From Actinomycetota bacterium (GTDB lineage Bacteria; Actinomycetota; CADDZG01; JAHWKV01), in contig DASTUJ010000224.1 of assembly GCA_035759705.1 (NCBI GenBank), positions 1-37,437 on the forward strand: a DNA stretch of 37,437 nt. The letters run 5' to 3'. Positions 26,396 through 34,739 of this stretch are shown here, piece after piece (the stretch's first letter is position 1; each line of letters begins with the position of its first letter). Both the position numbers and the translations under genes were made by a program. The notes below the pieces were generated by a model. That model saw nothing but the letters and a program-made list of their open reading frames with translations. It was not told where the DNA came from and made no database searches.

Positions 26396-26424
26396 ATCTT
26401 GACCGAGGGGCCCGGGGGTGTCAA
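26396..26424 (-). promoter_or_regulatory. ilvB operon promoter
   Basis: On the minus strand a perfect -35 TTGACA (26424-26419) is followed after 17 bp by CAAGAT (26401-26396). Transcription would start near 26389, about 12 bp before the leader Shine-Dalgarno. It is the best housekeeping-type promoter seen in the window. Confidence 0.75.
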
Positions 26425-26460
26425 GCAGTCGGGCGCCGTCCGGCGATCCGTTATGCCGGA

Positions 26461-27543
26461 CTAATCCGGCGCAGTCTCGTCGAGGATCAAGTCGACCACG
26501 TCCTCCATCCGGCCGGTGCGCTCGAACAGCGCCAGCTGCCGGGAGGCTCCGGTCCCGCGCTCGCGGACCTGCGACACCAGGCCCTGGACCTCGTTCCACT
26601 CGTCCCGGTCCTCGAGCACAGGCCTCAGGATCTCGAGCATCGAGGAAACCAGCTCGTATGCGGGCACCAGGCGCTCCTTTTTGGGGTCGATCAGCGTGTC
26701 GGAGTCCCCGTACCGGGCGGCCCGCCAGATAGCCGACTTGATCAGCTCGTCCCGGATCTTGGTGCTGTCCGAGCCCGTCTGCATCTCCCGATAGCAGGTT
26801 TCGCTTATCGCCCTGACCAGCGCGGCCACCAGCAGGGAGTCGTCGAGGTTCGAGCAGGAGTCGGCTACGCGGAACTCGATCGTGTTGAACTTGTTGGAAG
26901 GCCTTACGTCCCAGTAGATCCTGGCCGGGTCGTCGATGCTGTTCGTTGTCAGCAAGGCCTCTTTGAGTGCGTCGTACTCGGCGCGGCTGGAGAAGGAGCC
27001 GGGGATTCCCGCAGTAGGCCAGCGCTGCCAGAGCCGGTTGCGGTAGCTGTGGTAACCCGTTCTCTCTCCCAGCCAGAAGGGCGAGTTCGCCGAGAGCGCC
27101 AGGACCACCGGCAGCCAGGGCCGAACCCGGTTCATGACCTCGATCGCTTCGTCCGGGTCGTCGATGCCCACATGGACGTGGCAGCCGGACAGGATCTGCT
27201 CCCGGGTGAGCTGCTGGTAGTCCTCCTCCAAACGGATGTAGGCGTCCCTCTGGAAGACCTGGGTGCCCCGCCAGTCGGAGAACGGGTGGGTGCCGGAAGC
27301 GGCAATTCTTTTGCCCACCTTGCCGGCAGCCGCCGCCGCTTCCCGGCGGAGCCTGATCAGGTCCTTGCGGACGTCGGCCAGGGTTTCGCAAACCACCGTG
27401 CCGACTTCGACCTGGGAAGCCTGAAGCTCCGCCTCCACCTCGTCGCCGTCGTACTCGGAGAGCACTCTGTCCGCGTCGGGGGCGATCTCCCGGGTATCCG
27501 GGTCGACCAGGTGAAACTCCTCCTCAACTCCGATTGTGAATAT
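26461..27543 (-). CDS. Carboxylate-amine ligase (YbdK/GCS2 family), possible AUA start
   Basis: A glutamate-cysteine-ligase-like enzyme of the GCS2/YbdK family, which joins an amine to a carboxylate using ATP. FTIGVEEEFHLVD at the N-terminus is the first metal/ATP block; ILSGCHVHVGIDD (His pair), RPSNKFNTIEFRVADS and YHSYRNRLWQRWPTAGIP follow. The natural substrate is unknown; glutamate-cysteine ligase activity is weak in YbdK. The reading frame has no ATG, GTG or TTG beside a ribosome site. AGGAGG (27555-27550) points, with six-base spacing, to ATA at 27543, where homologous proteins begin, giving 360 residues. A distant in-frame TTG upstream has no ribosome site. Confidence 0.85.
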   Translation of the reverse strand: MFTIGVEEEFHLVDPDTREIAPDADRVLSEYDGDEVEAELQASQVEVGTVVCETLADVRKDLIRLRREAAAAAGKVGKRIAASGTHPFSDWRGTQVFQRDAYIRLEEDYQQLTREQILSGCHVHVGIDDPDEAIEVMNRVRPWLPVVLALSANSPFWLGERTGYHSYRNRLWQRWPTAGIPGSFSSRAEYDALKEALLTTNSIDDPARIYWDVRPSNKFNTIEFRVADSCSNLDDSLLVAALVRAISETCYREMQTGSDSTKIRDELIKSAIWRAARYGDSDTLIDPKKERLVPAYELVSSMLEILRPVLEDRDEWNEVQGLVSQVRERGTGASRQLALFERTGRMEDVVDLILDETAPD

Positions 27544-27707
27544 GGCCGTCCTCCTTGAGAACGAAGTTCTGCCCTGCCGAAGGCAGGAACCAAACGTGTC
27601 TAGCAAGGTATTGACCGGATCGTGCTGACTGAGCCCAGGTTGGGCCGCCCGAAAAATCAGAAGCGTTCGGCGAATCTTTTGGCCCGAAACCGGAAATAAA
27701 TTGGTCC

Positions 27708-28751
27708 GTGAAACGCACACCGATCAAGATTGCGGTCGCCGGCGCAGGTTACGGGAGAAAGGTGGCCCTGCCGGTCTACCGGGATATCGAGGAGTTCGAG
27801 CCGGTCGCGTGCTGGTCACGAACGCCCGAGCGCGCCGTCAAGCTGGCCAACGAGTTCGGGCTCAAGCTGGGGACTTCGGACTTCGAGGAGATGCTCGACT
27901 TCCCGGGGTTGGAGGCGGTGCACCTGGCGACCCCGGTGGTCACGCACCTGCCGCTCGCTCGCGCAGTGGTCGAGCGCGGCCTGCACCTGTTGTGCGAGAA
28001 GCCTCTGGCCGAGAGCCTCGACCGCGCCCGGCAGATTGCCGGCGCAGTGAAGTCGGCGGGAGTCGTGGGGGCGGTCGACTACTCGCTCAGGATGAAGTCG
28101 ACCCGGCGGCGGCTTATCGAGGTGGCGCAGCAGGTGGTGGGGCGACCCCGCATGGCTCTGATCTCGCTGGTTCACTCGGACCACGCGCATCCCGAGTCCC
28201 GACCGTACACCTGGGTCCACGACGCCGAGCTCGGCGGCGGCCGCCTTCAGGGATACGGGGTTCACGACCTCGACCTCCTCCTCGAGATCTTCCCCCGCGT
28301 GGAGTCCGTGGCGGCCGCACTCGAGGTGGGCGTGCCGGAGCGCTTGGCCGGCGGAGGCGAGATGCGTCCGGTGACGGCCGAGGATGCGTTCGGCATCCTG
28401 CTGCAATTCGAAGCGGGCGGTCTGGGAGTGGTCTCGCTGGTTGCCACCGCGCGGCACGATCGCAGGGACCTCGTGGAGATCTACGGGGACCAGGGAACAG
28501 TAAAGCTGGATTCCGACTACCGGCTGTGGTGGGGCCGGGCCGGCGACGAGCTGCAGGTGGAGGGGCCTCTCAGTAACAGCTCCAACGAGGCTTTTCGCCG
28601 GGTCGCCCGCCGCTTCTGGCTGTCTATCAGGGAGGGCGCACCGCCCGACCCGTCGCTGGAAGAGGCCCTGAGAGTCCAGGCGGTCTACGACGCGATCAAG
28701 CTGGCCGACCGCGAACGGCGCTGGGTGGCGCCCGAGCAGACCGGCGCCTGA
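27708..28751 (+). CDS. Gfo/Idh/MocA-family oxidoreductase
   Basis: An NAD(P)-dependent oxidoreductase of 347 residues. The Rossmann motif is IKIAVAGAGYGRKVALP (residues 6-22) and the catalytic-loop signature is LLCEKPLAES (about 94-103, Glu97-Lys98-Pro99). The C-terminal domain carries GGGRLQGYGVHDLDLLLEIFP with the usual His/Asp substrate pair. The family oxidises sugars, inositols and related compounds; no specific substrate can be read. The start is GTG at 27708 with no strong ribosome site. It is followed after 11 bp by a triosephosphate-isomerase-like gene, so the two probably act on related phosphorylated sugars. Confidence 0.88.
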   Translation: MKRTPIKIAVAGAGYGRKVALPVYRDIEEFEPVACWSRTPERAVKLANEFGLKLGTSDFEEMLDFPGLEAVHLATPVVTHLPLARAVVERGLHLLCEKPLAESLDRARQIAGAVKSAGVVGAVDYSLRMKSTRRRLIEVAQQVVGRPRMALISLVHSDHAHPESRPYTWVHDAELGGGRLQGYGVHDLDLLLEIFPRVESVAAALEVGVPERLAGGGEMRPVTAEDAFGILLQFEAGGLGVVSLVATARHDRRDLVEIYGDQGTVKLDSDYRLWWGRAGDELQVEGPLSNSSNEAFRRVARRFWLSIREGAPPDPSLEEALRVQAVYDAIKLADRERRWVAPEQTGA

Positions 28752-28762
28752 CGGCTGGGGCA

Positions 28763-29512
28763 GTGAAGTACCTGGTTTCGAACTGGAAGATGTACCCCAC
28801 GACCGACGAGGCCGTGACGCTGTTCGCAGAGATCCAGAAGGGTTTGAGGGCAAGAGCCTGCCTGGGGTATTCCCTGCCCACCTGTGTCATCTGCCCTCCT
28901 TTCGTGTCGCTTCCGGTGCTCAAAGCCCTCGCCGATCCGGAATTGGTCAGCCTCGGCGCGCAGAACTGTCACTCGGAGCCGAGCGGGCCTTTCACCGGGG
29001 AGATCTCCGCAGAGATGCTGAAAGGAGTGGCGGAGTTCGTTTTGATCGGGCACAGCGAGCGCCGGGCCGCCGGCGAAACCGACGAGCAGATTGCGTGCAA
29101 GGTGGCAGCCTGTGCGGCCGCCGGGCTGAGGCCGATGCTGTGCGTGGGCGAAGACGAGCGAACCGACGCCGCCGCGTCGCAGGCCGAGGAGCGGTTGATC
29201 GCCGGCATCTCAAGAATCGATCCGACGAGTTGCCCGGTCCTGGTGGTCTACGAGCCGACCTGGGCGGTGGGCGGCGACCAGCCCGCCGACGTGGACTACG
29301 TCTGCCGGCTGGTTGAGCACCTCAAGTGCCGTATGACCGATGCCGGCATGGCCCGGCCAGAGGTCATCTACGGAGGGACCGTCACGCCACGCAACGCCGG
29401 CCAGTTCGCTGCTTTGGAAGTTCTCGACGGCGTCGGGGCCACCCGTGCGGGACTTGATGCCGGGGACTTTCTTGCGCTGGCCGACCGACTGACCGACGCT
29501 TCGGAGCTGTGA
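28763..29512 (+). CDS. Triosephosphate isomerase-like protein (divergent)
   Basis: A TIM-barrel isomerase of 249 residues. The catalytic set is present: Asn7 and Lys9 (SNWKMYPT), His97 (LIGHSERR) and Glu164 (VVYEPTWAVG). Two other signatures are altered. Loop 6 reads PTWAVGGDQP instead of the usual WAIGTGK form, and the phosphate-binding end reads DGVGATRAGL instead of the GGASL form. This suggests a paralogue acting on another small sugar phosphate, although a glycolytic enzyme cannot be excluded. The start is GTG at 28763. It sits behind a Gfo/Idh oxidoreductase, not in a gap-pgk-tpi cluster. Confidence 0.8.
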   Translation: MKYLVSNWKMYPTTDEAVTLFAEIQKGLRARACLGYSLPTCVICPPFVSLPVLKALADPELVSLGAQNCHSEPSGPFTGEISAEMLKGVAEFVLIGHSERRAAGETDEQIACKVAACAAAGLRPMLCVGEDERTDAAASQAEERLIAGISRIDPTSCPVLVVYEPTWAVGGDQPADVDYVCRLVEHLKCRMTDAGMARPEVIYGGTVTPRNAGQFAALEVLDGVGATRAGLDAGDFLALADRLTDASEL

Positions 29513-29583
29513 TGGGAGACGGGAGCGGATTAATCGGCCACACTGGGTGACGGAATCTGGCAGGTCGACTGAGAGGCCCTTTC

Positions 29584-29871
29584 ATGGAGCAAAAGCTCAC
29601 GCCGGGGAAATGGCTGTACGGACTGGCCGCAGGCATCTTCTTTATAGGCGGTAGCGCGTTTTTCATGCTTTGGACGATCGGAACCCAGAACTACCTCCGG
29701 CAAGAGGAGGCCGTTACGGACAACGGTTCTTCGATCCCGCTTATCGCCGCCGGCATGGGAGGACTCGCTCTTTGTCTGGTCTCGGGCATCGTCCTCGGAC
29801 TGGTTGCCTTCTTCCTGCGCCGGAGCCGGCGCAAAGCGGCTGCGCAGCCATCGGGATCCTTCACCGGCTGA
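29584..29871 (+). CDS. Small two-helix membrane protein, unknown function
   Basis: A 95-residue hypothetical protein. Two hydrophobic helices are visible (about WLYGLAAGIFFIGGSAFFML and LIAAGMGGLALCLVSGIVLG), joined by a polar outer loop with NYLRQEEAVTDNG, and a basic C-terminal tail (RRSRRKAAAQ) that should face the cytoplasm. GAGAGG lies upstream of the ATG. It lies between the isomerase gene and ilvD; no functional link is evident. A hairpin CGGAGG/CCTCCG (29878-29896) follows but has no T run. Confidence 0.65.
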   Translation: MEQKLTPGKWLYGLAAGIFFIGGSAFFMLWTIGTQNYLRQEEAVTDNGSSIPLIAAGMGGLALCLVSGIVLGLVAFFLRRSRRKAAAQPSGSFTG

Positions 29872-30013
29872 CGGTTCCGGAGGTGGCTCTCCTCCGTGGC
29901 TGTCATAGGCGCCCAGCTTGAAGACCGGGGTACCTTAGAAGCCGGACAACGGGTGGGGTCCGGATGCGGCTCGTTGTTATGCTCTTTCGAAACCTTCTGG
30001 AGGAGAGACGTTC

Positions 30014-31714
30014 ATGAGCGACGAGCCGAATCTCAAGCCACGCAGCGCCGATGTCACCGAAGGGGCCAAGCGGGCTCCCGCACGGGCGATGTTGCGCGCC
30101 GTAGGCATGAGGGACGGCGACTTCTCGAAGCCGATCATCGGGGTCGCATCGTCGTGGAACGAGGTCACCCCCTGCAACCTGCACCTCGACAAACTGGCCG
30201 ACCGGAGCAAGGCGGGCGTTCACGAAGCCGGCGGCTACCCGCTCGAGTTCACGACCATCGCGGTTTCGGACGGCATATCGATGGGGACCGAGGGCATGCG
30301 CGCCTCGCTGATCTCCCGCGAGGTCATCGCCGACTCGGTTGAGGTCGTCGTCCACGCCGAACGGCTCGACGGAGTGGTCACCATCGCCGGGTGCGACAAG
30401 TCCCTCCCCGGCATGGTCATGGCGGCGGTCCGCCTGAACCTGCCTTCGGTCTTCCTCTACGGCGGCACGATCATGCCGGGCCGTTTCCGCGGCAAGGACG
30501 TGACCATCCAGGACGTTTTCGAGGGGGTCGGCGCCCACGCCGCCGGCAAGATGACCGACGAGGAGCTCCACGAGCTGGAGTCCAGCGCCTGCCCGGGCGC
30601 CGGGTCGTGCGCCGGCCACTACACCGCCAACACGATGGCGGCAGCCGTGGAGGCCATGGGCCTCTCGCTGCCCGGCAGCGCTTCGCCCCCGGCCATCACC
30701 GAGCGCCGGGCCGAGTTCGCCTTCCAAAGTGGGATGGCGGTCGTCGAACAGCTTCGCCGGGGCATCACCGCACGGGACATCGTCACGAAGAAGTCCATAG
30801 AAAACGCCATTACCGTCGTCATGGCCACCGGCGGCTCGACCAACGCGGTGCTGCACATGCTGGCTATAGCCCACGAGGCCGGCCTCGAGCTGGATATCGA
30901 CGAGTTCGACGTCATCTCCCGCCGGGTCCCGCATATCGCCGATCTGCGGCCGGCCGGTCGTTTCGTCATGGCCGACTGGGACCGGGTCGGAGGGGTGCAG
31001 GTCGTCATCCGGGAGCTCCTGGAAGCGGGATTGCTGCACGGCGACTGCCTGACTGCCAACGGAAAGACGCTGGCCGAGAACGCCGAAGGAGCCGGCGAAC
31101 CGGACGGCGACGTCATCCGGCCGATGTCCAGGCCGCTTCATCCGACCGGCGGGACCGTGATCCTCAAGGGGACGCTGGCTCCCGAGGGGTCGGTCTGCAA
31201 AGCGGCCGGCCTGGAGGGCTCCGACGAGATCCGCGGCCCGGCCCGGGTGTTCGACTCCGAGGACGACGCGTTCGAGGCGGTTGTCACCGGCCAGATTCGC
31301 AAGGGCGACGTGGTGGTCATCCGCTACGAAGGCCCTAAGGGCGGGCCCGGAATGCGGGAGATGCTTGCGGTCACCGGAGCCATTTTCGGCGCCGGGATGG
31401 GTAAGGACGTGGCTCTGATCACCGACGGTCGCTTCTCCGGCGCGACCCACGGCTTCTCGGTTGGTCACGTTGCTCCCGAGGCCGCGGACGGCGGGCCGAT
31501 CGCACTGGTCCACGAGGGCGACGAGATCGTCCTGGACATCCCCAACCGCCGGATCGACCTGATGGTGGATGCCGACGAGCTCAGCCGCAGGCTGGCCGCT
31601 CTGACCCAGCCGGCTCCGCGGTACGCCACCGGCGCACTGGAGAAGTACGCCCGCACGGTCGGGAGCTCGGCCCGGGGTGCGGTCACCACCGCCTGGGTGC
31701 CGCAGTCGAGCTAA
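30014..31714 (+). CDS. ilvD: Dihydroxy-acid dehydratase
   Basis: This Fe-S enzyme performs the dehydration step of valine, isoleucine and leucine-precursor synthesis. Cluster ligands are visible as Cys in [16 protein letters not shown] and CPGAGSCAG; other family blocks are [36 protein letters not shown] and [16 protein letters not shown]. The length (566) is normal. GGAGGAGAG precedes the ATG. It lies about 3.9 kb from the ilvB promoter and runs the opposite way, so it has its own control; no leader peptide is visible. Confidence 0.95.
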   Translation: MSDEPNLKPRSADVTEGAKRAPARAMLRAVGMRDGDFSKPIIGVASSWNEVTPCNLHLDKLADRSKAGVHEAGGYPLEFTTIAVSDGISMGTEGMRASLISREVIADSVEVVVHAERLDGVVTIAGCDKSLPGMVMAAVRLNLPSVFLYGGTIMPGRFRGKDVTIQDVFEGVGAHAAGKMTDEELHELESSACPGAGSCAGHYTANTMAAAVEAMGLSLPGSASPPAITERRAEFAFQSGMAVVEQLRRGITARDIVTKKSIENAITVVMATGGSTNAVLHMLAIAHEAGLELDIDEFDVISRRVPHIADLRPAGRFVMADWDRVGGVQVVIRELLEAGLLHGDCLTANGKTLAENAEGAGEPDGDVIRPMSRPLHPTGGTVILKGTLAPEGSVCKAAGLEGSDEIRGPARVFDSEDDAFEAVVTGQIRKGDVVVIRYEGPKGGPGMREMLAVTGAIFGAGMGKDVALITDGRFSGATHGFSVGHVAPEAADGGPIALVHEGDEIVLDIPNRRIDLMVDADELSRRLAALTQPAPRYATGALEKYARTVGSSARGAVTTAWVPQSS

Positions 31715-31776
31715 AGAGTTCCCAGGGTTGTCACACCCGGACCTTAAAATCGCCGCATGGATGTAGGAAGACGCCC

Positions 31777-32349
31777 GTGAGCGCTGCAGAGCAGACCTCC
31801 CTGCCATTGGACGCGGTGCAGGAGCTGGCGCCCGCCCACCCGGAAGTCTTCGCCCCCGAGGTCGAGGTGCGCCGGTCCGATCGGCGTCACCGGACCGTGT
31901 CGGCGCGGCTTCGCGAAGGCAAGCTGGTGGTGTACCTGCCCGCCCGCATGTCCCGCGCGGAGGAGGCCCGCTGGGTTGAAACCATGCTCAAGCGGTTCGA
32001 GGCCCGCAGCCTGCGGACCAGGTTGAACTCGGACGGCGATCTTCAGAGGCGGGCCGTGGAGCTGAACCGGGAGTACTTCGGCGGCCGCCTCGAGTGGAAC
32101 TCGCTCAAGTACGTCACCAACCAGAACTCCCGCTACGGCTCCTGCTCACCGGCCGACGCAAGCATCCGGATCTCATCGGCGCTGGCCGAGATGCCCCGCT
32201 GGGTGCGGGACTACGTTCTGGTCCACGAGATGGCGCACCTGGTGGAGGCCAACCACTCGAAGGACTTCTGGGCGCTGGTGAACCGGTACCCGCTTACCGA
32301 GAGGGCCCGCGGCTACCTGATCGCCAAAGGTATGGAGGAAGAGGGTTAG
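31777..32349 (+). CDS. YgjP-like zinc metallopeptidase
   Basis: A 190-residue protein of the YgjP/WSS1-like metallopeptidase group (formerly DUF45). The zinc motif is VHEMAHLVEANHSKDFW, with His140, Glu141, His144 and His150. The upstream block KYVTNQNSRYGSCSPADASIRIS is the family signature (SRWGS-type). The start is GTG at 31777 with AGGAAG upstream. Cellular role is poorly known; relatives have been linked to protein-DNA crosslink repair, which is not shown here. Its stop codon overlaps that of the convergent gene. Confidence 0.88.
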   Translation: MSAAEQTSLPLDAVQELAPAHPEVFAPEVEVRRSDRRHRTVSARLREGKLVVYLPARMSRAEEARWVETMLKRFEARSLRTRLNSDGDLQRRAVELNREYFGGRLEWNSLKYVTNQNSRYGSCSPADASIRISSALAEMPRWVRDYVLVHEMAHLVEANHSKDFWALVNRYPLTERARGYLIAKGMEEEG

Positions 32350-32651
32350 GAAAGGAGCTTTTGCGCTCGCTCCTGGATCAGCGCCCTGGCCTTCCCCTCG
32401 AAACGTCCGGTTCCCGTCGGCATGGTCCCCCGGATCTCAGCGGATGAGTCGTCCACCTCGATTGTCCCCGAGAGTTTGAACATCTTCATCTTCAGGCTGA
32501 AGTCGCACCTGTTGCCGGTCCAGTTCTCGGAGACGTTGCTGACCTGGTTGCCGTACTGGGACTTGAGGTCCGCAACCAGCGACTTGATCCGGCCCAACGC
32601 CTCCTCCTGCGACAGCTTGTGAGGCACCGACACCTCAAACTGTTTGCCCAC
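32346..32651 (-). CDS. PHA-system/PHA_gran_rgn-like small protein
   Basis: A 101-residue protein resembling the polyhydroxyalkanoic-acid-system family (PHA_gran_rgn): FEVSVPHKLSQEEALGRIKSLVADLKSQYG, then WTGNRCDFSLKMKMFKLSGTIEVDDSSAEIRG, ending with an amphipathic helix. Its true function is unclear and no PHA synthase gene is in the window. The start is GTG at 32651 with a GGGGGA ribosome site. Relatives are often of unknown function. Confidence 0.7.
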   Translation of the reverse strand: MGKQFEVSVPHKLSQEEALGRIKSLVADLKSQYGNQVSNVSENWTGNRCDFSLKMKMFKLSGTIEVDDSSAEIRGTMPTGTGRFEGKARALIQERAQKLLS

Positions 32652-32680
32652 TGATTCCCCCTCGGCCTAATGCTCCGGAC

Positions 32681-32723
32681 AAAAAGGCGCCCGCCCGAGC
32701 GTGCTCGAGCGGGCGGTCTTTTT
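32681..32723 (-). terminator. Terminator of the GlsB/YeaQ-like gene
   Basis: CCGCCC (32691-32696) pairs with GGGCGG (32711-32716), with a GAGC/GCTC stem inside. It is flanked by an A run (32681-32685) on one side and a T run (32719-32723) on the other, so it can work on either strand. On the minus strand it follows the gene at 32735. Confidence 0.75.
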
Positions 32724-32734
32724 GAAATCTCAGC

Positions 32735-32998
32735 CTAGACGCGGCGTCTTCCCCCCATGCCGGCCTCTGCGAGACCGATCAGAAGCACGGCGACCACGAC
32801 GGCGATGACAAACCCGAGGAAGTTCAGCTCGGTGAAGCTCCCGGTGCCCAGCAGGCTGGCGATCCATCCACCGGCCAGCGCGCCGACAACTCCGAGAAGC
32901 ATGGTGACTGCGATGCCGAGCGTCTGCCGGCCCGGCTTGATGAGGCGGGCAATCGCTCCGATGATCAGTCCAACAATCAGCAATCCGATGATCTGCAT
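32735..32998 (-). CDS. GlsB/YeaQ/YmgE-family membrane protein
   Basis: An 87-residue membrane protein of the transglycosylase-associated (GlsB/YeaQ/YmgE) family. Three hydrophobic segments are seen: IIGLLIVGLIIGAIARLIKPG, TMLLGVVGALAGGWIASLLG and LGFVIAVVVAVLLIGL, with a basic tail GGRRRV. The first loop RLIKPGRQ is the family mark. Members are stress-associated but their mechanism is unknown. AAGGAG precedes the ATG. Confidence 0.85.
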   Translation of the reverse strand: MQIIGLLIVGLIIGAIARLIKPGRQTLGIAVTMLLGVVGALAGGWIASLLGTGSFTELNFLGFVIAVVVAVLLIGLAEAGMGGRRRV

Positions 32999-33082
32999 GT
33001 TCCGACTCCTTCGCCTAATTAGCCCGAAAACTGCAGGCGACTAAAGGTTCCCCAACAGCCGCAAAACAAACCGTGCCGCTCG

Positions 33083-34687
33083 TTACCTGCGGCTTCGCTT
33101 CCAGTCCCTCCTAGTCATGCCGACAAAGCGCTTGTCATCGCCCGGAATGTTGCGGTGAAGAATGTCCGAGAGGGTGTTAGTGGATTTGATGATCTGCCAG
33201 CCGGCGGGCGAGAACGTGGCCTCGTTGAAGATGCGCGGCGCCAGCAGGGGGTTGGTGAGGGCCTGCGAGAAGGCATCGATTCCCACCATGCGCCCGATCA
33301 ACGAGGGCAACACCGAGTTGGGGCGGATGTCCTCGGCGTAGAGCCCGGGGAAGAACTCGATGTCGTCGACCGTTTTGTAAAGGTCGCTCAGACCTTTCTG
33401 GACTTTGGGGTCTCCCGAGATCTGGTTGAACGCAGTGACCTTCGGGTACCCACATAACTTCCGGTACTCGTTGTAGCTGTCCAGCCGGACCTTTCTGCCT
33501 TTGTTGACACTCCACAGCTGCACCGGTCCCAGGACCGGGTCCGTGTTGAACAGACCGATCTTCCCCGCCGCCTGGTTGGAGGCGTCCTCGAACAGCTGCC
33601 CGAGGCCGTTCCTGGTGAGCAGATCCGTCTCGTACAGGGTCTTCAGGACGGGAACATCATCGCCGGCGATCCGGTAGGTCGGCGGCACCAACGGGTGCCA
33701 TCGGTACACGAGGTTGAACTCCACCGCCATCCAGTTGGGCCGGTACCAGGCGGGGTTCTTAAAGCTCGCCGGGTTGGCCCGGAACTGGAAGTGGTAGGGA
33801 GTGATGTGGTTGATGTACTCCTCGACCACGATCTTGATCAGCAGGACGATCAGGACGTTGCGGGCGGTTTCGAACAGCCGGTCGTCGTCGTCCTTCCACT
33901 CGGGGTACCTGGCGGCCAGCTCCCGTGCCACCCGGTTGTGTTCCCGGAAGAACAGGACGTTCATCAGGACAAACCCGAGCTGCAGGTTGGAGGTATCGCT
34001 TCCGACCGCGAAGAACTTCGACAGGATCTCGGGGGTGAGATTGGGCGCCAGCTTGGTCGGTACGTCGGGGACCAGGGAGTACTCGGGCTTCTTTTCCCCG
34101 TTTGCGTCGTAGGCGTATTCCGGGTACTCCTCTCCGTTGATCATCTGGGACTTGAGCAGGCCCCCTTCGTGCAGACGAAGCTGCTGGGTGACATCCGGGG
34201 TCAGGCCGTAGATCTGCATCAGGTCTATCTCGTGGTTGGTGTCGTTGCGCCTGTCGTCGGGGTCCGGCGCCCGGTCGCTCCGCAGGAATCCGTCGGTGAA
34301 CCATTGGGCGAAGTAGGAGAAGAGCACCGTGGATTTGTCCGACGGAATGAACTTGCCCTCCTCCCGGACGAACAGCTCGGCAACCTTCTCCGCCTCGGGC
34401 AACTCGGGTGCCGACTTACCCGGCGGCAGGTGCCGGCTCCAGTACTTGCGGTCGGTGAGCGAAGACCAGGAGGTGTAGTCCGCAAGGGTGCTGTCCGGGT
34501 TGGGGCGGTACGGCATCTTGGACGACGCGCTGTCGATCAGCTTGCCGTTGACGAATTGTTCGAGCTTGGGCTGACGCTGGACGAGCTTCCACGCCAGGCC
34601 GTAACTCGTCAGAAGTTTTGTCTCCCGGATGTTCTTCCTGCCGTCGGCACTGGTGTCTCTGCCCTTAACTCCTGATTCTTGCGCCAT
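33083..34687 (-). CDS. Cyclooxygenase-like haem peroxidase/fatty-acid oxygenase
   Basis: A 534-residue member of the animal haem peroxidase superfamily, closest in pattern to prostaglandin-H synthase. Shared blocks include FFREHNRVARELA, KIVVEEYINHITPYHF, EFNLVYRWHPLVPPTYRI, NEYRKLCGYP, EFFPGLYAEDIRPNS and DAFSQALTNPLLAP. Tyr328 and His331 (YRWH) match the radical Tyr385 and proximal His388 of cyclooxygenase, and Ser474 matches Ser530. In the distal motif, FAQWFTDG has Asp132 where cyclooxygenase has His207. There is no signal peptide or membrane-binding domain. It follows the P450 gene by 52 bp on the same strand, with AGGAGG before the ATG. A role in oxidising fatty acids is inference. Confidence 0.9.
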   Translation of the reverse strand: MAQESGVKGRDTSADGRKNIRETKLLTSYGLAWKLVQRQPKLEQFVNGKLIDSASSKMPYRPNPDSTLADYTSWSSLTDRKYWSRHLPPGKSAPELPEAEKVAELFVREEGKFIPSDKSTVLFSYFAQWFTDGFLRSDRAPDPDDRRNDTNHEIDLMQIYGLTPDVTQQLRLHEGGLLKSQMINGEEYPEYAYDANGEKKPEYSLVPDVPTKLAPNLTPEILSKFFAVGSDTSNLQLGFVLMNVLFFREHNRVARELAARYPEWKDDDDRLFETARNVLIVLLIKIVVEEYINHITPYHFQFRANPASFKNPAWYRPNWMAVEFNLVYRWHPLVPPTYRIAGDDVPVLKTLYETDLLTRNGLGQLFEDASNQAAGKIGLFNTDPVLGPVQLWSVNKGRKVRLDSYNEYRKLCGYPKVTAFNQISGDPKVQKGLSDLYKTVDDIEFFPGLYAEDIRPNSVLPSLIGRMVGIDAFSQALTNPLLAPRIFNEATFSPAGWQIIKSTNTLSDILHRNIPGDDKRFVGMTRRDWKRSRR

Positions 34688-34739
34688 GAATCTTCACCCT
34701 CCTGGTGCCGTGGCAGTTCCCCGCCTACAAATCGAGTGG

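Noticed and set aside
26124-26460. T-box riboswitch before ilvB
   Set aside because: No T-box sequence or specifier loop is visible; a leader peptide with Leu and Val codons explains the terminator.
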